Source: Aedes albopictus (Eukaryota > Arthropoda > Insecta > Diptera > Culicidae). From it: 64,000 bases of DNA. Both the position numbers and the translations under genes were made by a program. Where the stretch lies: positions 327,014,227 to 327,078,226 of the forward strand of contig NC_085136.1 in assembly GCF_035046485.1 (NCBI RefSeq), written 5' to 3'. The notes beneath the pieces were generated by a model. That model worked only from the letters and a program-made list of their open reading frames with translations. It had not been told where the DNA came from and made no database searches. The first letter of the stretch is position 1. Every line of letters begins with the position of its first letter. This document shows, piece after piece, positions 12,484-22,300 of the stretch.

Positions 12484-12994
12484 CTCTAGGTGAGAAAATT
12501 GTTGAAAGGCGTAATCTGGTAAGAGATTTAGGCGTTATTCTGGACTCGAAACTAACTTTTGTTGATCATTATAAGGCCGATGCAAATATTTAATTTGTTT
12601 TATGTCAAAATATTGAAGGGGCAAAAAAAAACATGGCGTCTCATGACTCCATTTTCAATAGACAATTTTTTTTACAAGCAACTATTTTTCAATAGTTGAA
12701 AAATATTTTTTCAATAGTTGGTAAAAATTCCAATTTTTCAATAGTTTTTTTTCGTTTGTTCCTTATTTATTTTTGCCCCCCCCCCTCGTACCTGATGAGA
12801 GGTCTCGGACATAAAAGAAAAATAATATTTGCATCGGCCTAACAATATTACATATAAAGCAAGTAACATGCTCGGGTTCATCAAACGATTTAGTTTTAAT
12901 TTTAATGATCCTTATACAATTAAAACACTATATGTGACATACGTAAGACCTCTTCTAGAATATTGTAGTGTTGTTTGGGCTCCATATCAGGTTG
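12484..12994 (+). pseudogene. LINE ORF2, part 2 (thumb/C-terminal), interrupted
   Basis: Continues ORF2 after the MITE with LGEKIVERRNLVRDLGVIL and DSKLTFVDHY. It is interrupted by a second MITE (12575-12839) and continues with NNITYKASNMLGFIKR and VRPLLEYCSVVWAPYQ up to 12994. The DLGVILDSKLTF and RPLLEYCSVVW motifs are the standard segments just downstream of the RT in Jockey/CR1 LINEs. Confidence 0.8.
12575..12839. mobile_element. Harbinger-like MITE with GGCCGATGCAAATATT ends
   Basis: Perfect 16-bp terminal inverted repeat GGCCGATGCAAATATT / AATATTTGCATCGGCC, flanked by TAA at 12572-12574 and 12840-12842. The 3-bp TWA duplication and GG...CC ends fit PIF/Harbinger-derived MITEs. It contains no reading frame. 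Confidence 0.8.
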
Positions 12995-12999
12995 CACAC

Positions 13000-13406
13000 T
13001 GTTGCCGATTTGAGAGCCACTGTTGAATGCCCCTCGTCTGAGTTACCACGATCGTCTATCTAACGATGATCGCTACCGCGTCGACGAGGAAGAATGGGCA
13101 AGGTTTGGATAGATATTTGCTATTGTTTTTGATTGGAACATTCTACTTTGTATCGTGATAGTACGGACAAGATTTATTAGCTAAAATTGTCATAAAACCT
13201 ACAAACTACGTTGAATTAAAACTTGAACTTGAATAAATACCATGCAAATTGAACTAGTAAGTATAGCTTAAAGTAATGACTAGGATTAATATTAATTAAA
13301 ATGCTCTAAAGGTTGTAGGACGTGATTACATTCCGTAAACTATCTTTGTTGGGAGGACTCGTAGAGTGAGGTTAGACTCGATGTGAGTATTATATTGATC
13401 CTAAAT
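13000..13406 (+). repeat. BEL 5' LTR, left piece
   Basis: Matches 22850-23256 base for base by eye. It continues at 16204-16323 after the inserted TIR element. AAAT at 13403-13406 is repeated at 16200-16203. Confidence 0.93.
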
Positions 13407-13657
13407 GAATCGTTTGTTTGAGAAACCGCATAAGTGACATTTTTATCAAAAATGACTTTTTGACGGTTTTCATATCTTTGAGGGTAAATACACTTTCCCT
13501 GAAAATTTCAGAAAAAGTTAGTTCCACAAACCCTTTCAAATTAAGGTTCAAAATATTCGTTTGTTTGAGAAACCACCTAAGTGCATGTTTCCGATTATCA
13601 CCACGCGCGGCGCTTCAATAGCTTTGAATTTTTCATTGCTTGTTTACATTCGGTGGC

Positions 13658-14023
13658 AGCGCGCGTGTTGCGATTCAAATTCGATTCGACCAGAAGGTTC
13701 ACTTCAAGGTGTCGCAGTTCAACCATTTTTCTCACTCGGAAGAAAATAAGGACCTAGTGGTGGCGAAAGACTACATTCGTGGTGCTAAAAATAACACTTT
13801 CCGGCTGTTGTCCAAGCCAGGACAACTAAAACTCCCAACAAATCCAGCATATCCAGCAGGAAAAGTACCGATACTAGTACCGATAAATATAAAGAAAATT
13901 GATGACATCAAGAAGCTCAAATCGTACATTCCGGTTGATGATGATATTACTGAGTTTTATGACGAAATTTTGACGAATTGGCCTACATGCGAAACTGACG
14001 CTCAAGAAGAAAGTGGCCAGTGA
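13658..14023 (+). CDS. ATG-less terminal-exon-like ORF, unknown protein
   Basis: The frame is open from 13640 to a stop at 14023 but contains no methionine codon, so it cannot be a complete gene. A pyrimidine-rich tract followed by CAG ends at ~13657, a plausible splice acceptor, and AATAAA follows the stop (near 14065). It therefore looks like a 3'-terminal exon. The peptide has a conserved-looking core: AKDYIRGAKNNTFRLLSKPG, KLPTNPAYPAGKVPI and SYIPVDDDITEFYDEIL, ending in an acidic tail. I did not recognise the family. It could be the end of the element's own spliced gene or a captured host exon. No upstream exon is visible inside the element. Confidence 0.45.
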   Translation, partial: SARVAIQIRFDQKVHFKVSQFNHFSHSEENKDLVVAKDYIRGAKNNTFRLLSKPGQLKLPTNPAYPAGKVPILVPINIKKIDDIKKLKSYIPVDDDITEFYDEILTNWPTCETDAQEESGQ

Positions 14024-14140
14024 TGTACCCAAGCGGAGAAATCCAAGTTTTGTATTGTTCAATGAAATAAAGATGAAATGAACCAAAATTGAAACATTAC
14101 TCATTATTCACTCAAAATTGTTGAAAATACATCAATTTTA

Positions 14141-14295
14141 GGGGAGAGGGGAGGGGGGGGGGGGTTTGGCCAAAGTCTCCGCTACATACAAATTTCGAAA
14201 TTTTCATATGGGTGTAAGTCAACGAGAGGGGATTATGGTGGGATGGGGGGTCTGAGATTCCTAAACTTTGGTATTCGTGGTTTATGGACAACCCC
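14141..14295. mobile_element. Harbinger-like MITE in the TIR element
   Basis: Begins GGGGAGAGGGG and ends GTTTATGGACAACCCC. TTA lies on both sides (14138-14140 and 14296-14298). Same family as the copies at 6898, 12368 and 14621. The internal part is G-rich. Confidence 0.65.
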
Positions 14296-14620
14296 TTATA
14301 TAACCATATGCAACGAGTCAATCATTGATACATTTCACTAATCAAATAACGCTAGGCGAGACGGTGTGACAAAAATCACCAACCCGATTTTACTATTCCA
14401 ACGCTTTCGTAATTCAAACATACTCCCCTAAGTTTTTGTTAATTTCGTAATATAATGAAGGGGGGGGGGGAGCTAAAGGGAGGAGGGGGCGAGCGCTAGG
14501 GATGCGATAGGTTCAATTTTGAAAAACGAGTTTTTTTAGTTCATTACATATTACAAAAGTTAATCTTTAATCCCCCATTTCCTCTTTTCCAACTTTGTTC
14601 ATCAGCTCTTTAAAACCATA

Positions 14621-14772
14621 GGGGCTATCCATAAACCACGTACACCAAATTTTAGGAATCTCAGACCTCACCCTCCTCTCCCCGTAAACTTTCGCCTATA
14701 TACAATTTTGAACATTTCTGTAGAGCAACTTGAACCAGACCCCCTTTAAGTCTACGTGGTTTATGGACAGCC
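14621..14772. mobile_element. Harbinger-like MITE, best preserved ends
   Basis: Begins GGGGCTATCCATAAACCACG and ends with the near-complement CTACGTGGTTTATGGACAGCC. It has the same internal order of C-rich blocks as its relatives. A half copy of the right end lies at about 15815-15841 (GACCACGTGGTATTTGGACG). Confidence 0.65.
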
Positions 14773-14797
14773 ACATAGTAAGGAAAGGTTCAATATA

Positions 14798-15707
14798 GAG
14801 TAAAGTGGGGCAAAAGTTCGAGTGGGGCAAGAGTTTCTTTTGAAGTTTTTGAGCTCAATTTAAATTATTTCTCTCGGGTGTCAAGGTTGTTCGAAGCCTT
14901 TTTGAAAAAGAGTCTTTCACTCCAAAAATTATGAAAATTGATCAATATTTCGAAAAGTTATGATAAAATGTTGGTTTTTGATCAAAAAATTTTAATATGC
15001 GATGGTCCTTCCAACGCATGGCATGGAATTGTAATGAAATCGAATTCGATATTTTATTTTGAAGCGTAACTAGGTATATTTTGAAGATGCTTTAGCATGT
15101 ATAACTTTTTGAAAAAAGGATTTGAAAATCATGTTTTGCACATAGTGGGGCAAAAGTTCGAATTGTGGGGCAAGAGTTCGAGTCATGTGGCAACTTTAGG
15201 TAAAAAACTCAAATTCTGCAAAATGTCTATATTATCTCTAAAAATGATGGAATTAGTGAAAAAATTCGATCAGAGTTGAAAAAAAAAGTTGTTTTATCTT
15301 AATTTAGCGGAAAACTACTAATTTTTGGTGTAGTAAATTTAACCCTGATTTGGGTAAAATCCAAATCGTACTTTAAAGTGTATTCCAGTTCCAACATCGA
15401 AAATTATTTGGCTTTAGGTATTCCTATTATCAAAGTATCAAAATAGTGTGCTACGGTTAGCGAAATTCCACAAACACTAGATTCGAACTTTTGCCCCAGT
15501 GGTGGGGCAAGAGTTCGAATAAGAGACACACATACAAAAAGTATTGTAACTTAAAATTGAAAAGACATTTGGCGTAACTTTGTTCAGCAAAGTTTTAGCT
15601 CATGGATGGTAGAATCACCAAACGGTATTCATTTATTTATGTCTGCTTTGGTTTTTTGAAAAATATTGAATTTTCAACTAGGGTCGAACTTTTGCCCCAC
15701 CTTACTC
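14798..15707. mobile_element. TIR element with GAGTAAAGTGGGGCAAAAG ends
   Basis: The left end GAGTAAAGTGGGGCAAAAGT and its near-complement at the right (ACTTTTGCCCCACCTTACTC) are flanked by TA, suggesting a Tc1/mariner-type TA duplication. The core GTGGGGCAAGAGTTCGA recurs internally near 14822, 15146, 15163 and 15500. No transposase frame is present. Confidence 0.7.
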
Positions 15708-16203
15708 TAGAGATGTTCTTTACGATCCCTAATTACATATCGCGTCTAGTACTTTATAGAGCGCTAATATTTCAATTTTATAACTTGAGTAATAAAATTT
15801 TTCTAAACTCAAGCATGACCACGTGGTATTTGGACGACCCCAAAAAGCAAATCTGCTTCATTACGATGTCTATTTATGTGTTTATGCGTATTTTGAAATA
15901 ATGGGCACATGCATTTAATAAAATAAGATGATAAAGTGTCCAAAACGCATAATTATCGTAATTGATTTTTCGTTTGTTTGAGAAACAACCTAAGTGCATG
16001 ATTTTCAAAGTACTGTAGTTATTGTTTAAAGCATTATTATGATCGAATGATGGACTCAGATACCTTGTTTTGTGCATTTCTAAAGATCCTCATACTAAAA
16101 TCGCAATGCTCCAGGTCAAAATTTCGAGGAAATCAGTTTTTTGTTGTTTTCCAACAATTGTGTCGAATGCACTTATGCGGTTTCTCAAACAAACGATTCA
16201 AAT

Positions 16204-16323
16204 GTTTATAATGCAGAAAACTAATAAGAAATTACAGCTTTTAGCAACTTCCGTTACACACAAACAACGAGTTCGCTTAAAAGTAGTCCGAACCATCCGA
16301 ACACTCCGTCCCCGTTCCCAACA
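16204..16323 (+). repeat. BEL 5' LTR, right piece
   Basis: Corresponds to 23257-23376 without visible differences and ends in CCCAACA. Only 41 nt separate it from the gag-pol ATG. Confidence 0.9.
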
Positions 16324-16364
16324 ATCTAAAAGATCGAGTCGAATCGATCAATTTCGACCACGAA

Positions 16365-19300
16365 ATGGACACGTGTCAGGCATGCGGTATTCAGACGGAC
16401 GATTCCTTGGTCCAGTGTGACCGATGCGATTCTTGGTGGCACTTCGGGTGCGTGGGAGTGAGTGATAGCATCAGTGAGAAGAGCTTCATCTGCACAAAAT
16501 GCTTCAGCGCTACTCCCCCACCACCGCCGCCGCATCATAATGAGGTTTTGCGACTACCACCCACCGATACTATGTCCGTGTCGTCCAGAAGGTCGTCGAT
16601 TTCTAATGCGAGTGCTCGAGCTCGACTAAATCTAGAGAGGCTCGAAGTTAAGAAAGTTCTCGCCGAGAAAATGCTGGACCTGGAGCTACGGGAACAAGAA
16701 AGGAAGATCGAACTCGCCCGCATGCAAAAAGAGGGAGAATTGGAACGCAGGAAGCTGGAGCTACAACGGGATTACGAGGAAGAGAAGCTACGTCTGATGG
16801 AGGAAGAGCTGCTTGATGCTGCTGATAGGAGTCTACGTTCCCAGCAGAGCAGTAATAGTAAGGTACGACAGTGGAGAAGTCAAATGCAACTCGGCGGAGC
16901 CTGTTCGACGATGCAATCCCCTGCAGCGAACGAGGTTCTGGGCGATCGTGAAGCACCGACTGCCACGACGACGACTACTACGACATCTGTGGAACGCATT
17001 ACTACGGTAAGCGGCACCGGGGGTGAAACCAGCGGTAGGCAACCAGCCGGCGACTCTGGCATTGAAACAGCGACGCACTCAGTAGCGAGGATGGCAACGG
17101 GTACTGGAATCGGAACGGTTCGCAAGCAGCCATCGAACAGCGCACACAAAGGAGAAACGGTAAACTCTTTCCCACCCCCTCCGGCGGCTCCGGTAAGTGC
17201 AAAGCAAATGAACCCCTCTGGAGTGGTAAACCCGCATACTACAATAGCTGTATCAGCCCACGATAGCTTCAGTGTAGGGACTAGCAGGCCAGGTCACAAT
17301 AGCTTTGTAACCACCAGATCAGAGTCAGGTTTAGGCGTTCCTCAGAGCAAATTCCCTCCTCTCTCTTCAAACACGGTTAGACAAACCCAATCATTGCATA
17401 CACGCCCCTTGGAAAGCACATTTGCTTCTCTACCACATTGCGTTGAAGGTTCTTTTCGCCCTTCAAATGATTTGGGGGAACCCATGTCAACTTGTTTTTC
17501 GCGTCCGATCGTTTCTTGGCGACAGTCAATGCTCGGCCATACAATCGCCCGGCCGAAGCCACCGCGATTGATGTTTGATACAAGTGTATGTGATGAATCA
17601 GTGATTGTAACTTCGCAGCCCAATCAAGTTGTTCCTGAACGGTACCGTAATGAGTTTCCCGTTGGCGAGGCAGAATTTGGACCCGAAACGGCGACGACGA
17701 TTCGACCAGCGCCGGTGATACCAGCACAGCGCACAGCGTGCGGTTCATCTCTAGGACTTTCCGGGATGAGATCGGACCCTCCGACAAGCGATTCACAATG
17801 GGGAAACAGCTTCGAAGTTCAACAGCCAAGTCAGAATGCCAGTGCGGGACAGGGATCATCGTCGTTCGTCACACCCAGCAATCCCGAGAGGCAACCAGGA
17901 ACACATGTTCAATCCAGCATACGTCATCCAGTCGACGGGCCTTCTTCAACTCAGCTAGCAGCCCGGCAAGTAATGCCAAGAGATTTGCCGATGTTTTCTG
18001 GGAACCCGGAAGATTGGCCAGTATTCATCAGCTCGTTCGCCAACTCTTCCCAGGCCTGTGGATATACGGACGCTGAAAACTTAATACGTTTGCAGCGATG
18101 TCTCAAGGGACCAGCGTTGGAGGCTGTTAAAAGTCGCTTGCTGTTTCCTGCGGCAGTTCCCCATGTAATCGCTACTTTGGAGACACTGTATGGGAAGCCG
18201 GAACACCTGATTTTCATGCTACTCAAAAAGGTTCGAGAAGTTCCAGCACCGAGACCGGACAAGCTGGAGACCCTGATCGGCTTCGGGATAGCAGTGCAAA
18301 ACCTGTGCGATCACGTGGAGATGGGACAACAAGTGGCACACCTCAACAACCCTACTCTTCTGTACGAGCTGGTGGACAAGCTACCGGCCAATTTGAAGCT
18401 GGATTGGGCGATGTTCAAGCAGCAAGCTCCGATCACCAACTTGCGAACATTTGCGCAGTTTATGTCAAGGCTGGTAACTGCTGCGGCAGATGTTACGCTC
18501 CACATGGATCCGAGAACGACGCAGCGTGGAAAGCCGGAGAAATCGAGGGAAAAGAATTTTTTGGGAGCACACAGCGGATCGAGAAGAACGGAGTATCCTA
18601 CAAAGTCAGACGTTCCTGTAGGCCAGTCAACTCGGTCGGGGAATTTCGTTACGTGCCTTGTGTGCAAAGAACCTGGCCACAAGGTTAGGGAATGCAAAAA
18701 GTTTGCGGACATGACCGTGGAGAATCGCTGGAAAGCTGTTCAAACCCATTCACTTTGCCGAACATGCATTGGCGCGCACGGAAAACGACCATGCAAATCC
18801 AAAAAACTGTGTGACGTGGACGGGTGTCAAGCGAGACATCATTCTCTCCTTCATTCAGACGTTAACCAAGTGGAAACAGAGACTGCGCACGGAATCACCA
18901 ATCATCACTTCGTGGATCGTTCGAGTCTTTTCCGAATTCTACCAGTGACGCTGTATGCCAACAACCGCTCTATCATGGTGTACGCCTTCCTCGACGACGG
19001 ATCGTCGAGAACCCTGATTGAAGAGGATGTAGTGAAGTACCTGGGAAACGAAGGGGAAGTGAATCCACTGTGCTTGCAGTGGACGGCGAATGTCAAGAGA
19101 ATCGAGAAAAAATCGATGAAGGTTAGCCTGGAGATTTCCGGAGAACAGAAGACGCATCTCTACCAGCTGGTCGATGTTCGAACAGTGAACCGTCTAGATC
19201 TTCCTCGACAGTCAATCCGCTACACGGAAATGGTGAAGAAGTACCCTTATTTGGGCGGACTACCAATCAAGGATTATGAAGACGCTGTTCCTAAAATCCT

Positions 19301-22300
19301 CATCGGTAACGATAATTCATATCTTGCCGCCGTGTTGAAGATTCGCGAAGGCAATCCTCAAGAGCCCATCGCCGCAAAAACACGTCTGGGATGGACCATC
19401 TACGGATCGGTGCCAGACAGCAGTAAGAACGCATTGACCTTCCACATCTGCAGCTGCGAATCGGATTCATCGCTTCACGAGCTGGTGAAGCAATATTTTT
19501 CTGTGGAGAGCCTCGGGGTGAAGATTGTCGACGGTCTACAGTCACGAGAGATCCAGAGGGCAAATCGCATACTGGAGAGCTCGACGAAGCGGATCGGGCA
19601 GCGCTACGAGACCGGCTTGCTTTGGAGGTTCGACGTGTTTGAGTTTCCGGATAGCTATCAGATGGCCGTAAAACGAATGGTGTGTCTTGAACGGCGCATG
19701 GCGAAGAATGCGACTATAGGAGAAAGCGTGAGGAAGCAGATGGTCAAATACCAGGAAAAAGGATACATCCATCGGGCGACAGAAGCGGAATTGAAGGAAG
19801 CGGATCCAAGGAGGACTTGGTATCTCCCTTTAGGAGTAGCCTTAAATCCCAAGAAACCGGAGAAGATCCGAATATTCTGTGATGCTGCGGCTATGGTAGA
19901 TGGAGTATCTTTGAACTCCATGCTTTTGAAGGGGCCAGATCTCCTGAGCTCTCTGCCCGCCGTTCTATTCGGGTTCCGAGAGAGACGCTACGCCCTCTGT
20001 GCCGACATCAAGGAGATGTTCCATCAGATCCGAATCAAGAAAGAAGACCAGCACGCTCAGCGACTGTTGTGGCGTGATTCCCCGGACGAAGATCCAGCAG
20101 TTTACATCATGGACGTCGCTACCTTCGGCTCTACCTGCTCCCCTTGTTCGGCCCAGTATGTAAAAAACATCAATGCTGTCGAACATGCAGCGGAGTTTCC
20201 AGCGGCAGCGGAGGCTGTTATCAAGAAACATTATGTCGACGATTATCTGGACAGCGCGGACACTATCGACGAAGCAGTGCGGCAGGCTGAGGAAGTGCGA
20301 ATCGTTCATTCCAGGGGAGGTTTCCATATCAGGAACTGGATGTCCAATTCAGAGGAAGTTCTTCGACGGGTCGGGGAACCCAGTATGGCTACGAAAAAGC
20401 ACCTGAGCCTGGATAAAAGCGGCGTAACGGAACGTATTCTGGGAATGCTGTGGTGTCCCGATAAGGATGAATTTACCTACTCCACGACCTTGGAAGTGGT
20501 CACTCATCCACCGACTAAGCGCATAGTTCTACGAGCGGTCATGAGTCTGTTTGACCCGTTAGGGTTGATGTCATTTTTTGTCATCCACGGCAAGGTGCTC
20601 ATACAGGATATTTGGAGAGCAAAAACGAACTGGGACGAGCCAATCCCGGAGAGATTATGTCGAAGATGGTTCCAGTGGACGAAGCTATGTGAACAGCTAA
20701 ACTGTGTTCGCATTGGCCGTTGTTATTTCCCGGATCGTGGTCCTGCAGACTTAGAATCGCTACAACTTCACGTTTTTGTAGACGCGAGTGAAGGAGCCTA
20801 CGCCTGCGTAGCGTACTTCAGGGCTGTGTATAGCGGAAAGGTGGAATGTGCGCTGGTTGCGGCAAAATCCAAGGTGGCACCGTTGAAGTCCCTGTCCATC
20901 CCTCGTATGGAGTTGCAGGCCGCAATACTGGGTGTACGGTTGAAGAAGATGATTCGCGAAGCGCACAGTTTACCGATCGACGAATGTTTCTACCACACGG
21001 ACTCCAAGAATGTATTAGCCTGGATAAATTCGGATCACCGAAACTATCGACAGTACGTGGCCGTCAGGATCGGGGAGATACTGACCGAGTCGAATGAGAG
21101 AGAATGGCGCTGGATTCCGACGAAGGAAAACGTTGCGGATGATGCTACGAAGTGGGGAAATGGACCCTGCTTTTCGCCAGCTTGCCGGTGGTTCCGAGGA
21201 CCTGAGTTCCTGTACCGGTCGGAAGAAGAATGGCCGGTAGACAACCAATTCAAATATGAGACATCGGAAGAAATTCGGGCATGCCTGGTTCATCGGGAAG
21301 ACACTAATACGGAAACGATTGAATGGAGTCGTTTTTCAAACTGGAAGCGACTGTGGCGAAGTGTGGCGTATGTGCAAAGATTCCTGAGCAACCTGCGGAA
21401 GAAAGTGCGTGGCGAACCTCTACAATACGGAACGTTGACGCAAGAGGAGCTGATTGCTTCAGAAACCTCTATTTGGCGGCAGGTACAAGAAGCAGCCTAC
21501 GGAGAAGAACTTCGAGTACTGGAGACAGCGAAACGAGAAAGTGTACGAGCAAAATTGGAACGGAACAGCAAGCTACGTCAGCTATCACCTTTCCTGGATA
21601 CCGCGGGAGTATTGCGCTCAGAGAGTCGCATTCAGAAGGCGTATTTTGCGTCATATGACACCAGATGTCCTATAATACTTCCCAAGGATAACCCAGTTAC
21701 GGTGCTACTAGTAGAGTCGTATCATAGAAAGTACCTCCATGCGAACGGTGAGACGGTGCTAAACGAGATGCGGCAGCGGTTCTACATTTCCGGCCATCGA
21801 ACGCTGATACGTTCTGTTACGAAACGCTGCAATCTGTGTCGGATTAGGAAAGCCGTACCCATTGTTCCACGAATGGCCCCGCTTCCTTCGGCTAGACTTC
21901 AGGCTTACGTTCGACCCTTTTCCTACGTAGGACTGGACTATTGTGGTCCCTTGGCAGTTCGTGTAGGCAGAGCAACAACGAAAAGGTGGATTGCTCTGTT
22001 TACGTGCTTGACTATCCGTGCCGTCCACTTGGAAGTCGTGCACTCACTCAGCACGGAATCCTGTAAGCTGGCTGTTCGTCGTTTCGTTGCCCGCCGTGGT
22101 GCACCTTCGGAAGTGTACAGCGACAATGGCACCAATTTTGTTGGTGCCAGTAACGAGCTTCGACGGGAGATAGAGAACATCGGTGCTGGACTCGCAGAAA
22201 CCTTCACCAACACCCATACAAAATGGTGCTTCAATCCACCTTCAGCGCCCCACATGGGCGGGTCGTGGGAGAGATTGGTGAGATCGATCAAGACGGCGCT

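Larger units (their letters stand above)
13407..16199. mobile_element. 2.8-kb TIR element inserted in the BEL 5' LTR
   Basis: The ends are a perfect 30-bp inverted repeat starting GAATCGTTTGTTTGAGAAAC at 13407 and ending with its complement at 16199. AAAT (13403-13406 and 16200-16203) is the apparent 4-bp target duplication; 5 bp (AAATG) is possible with a one-base shift. Two direct, slightly diverged copies of the end sequence lie inside, near 13557-13587 and 15967-15997. It carries a terminal-exon-like ORF (13658-14023) but no recognisable transposase, so it is probably non-autonomous. Because it interrupts a young LTR, it is one of the youngest insertions in the window. The superfamily was not recognised. 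Confidence 0.85.
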
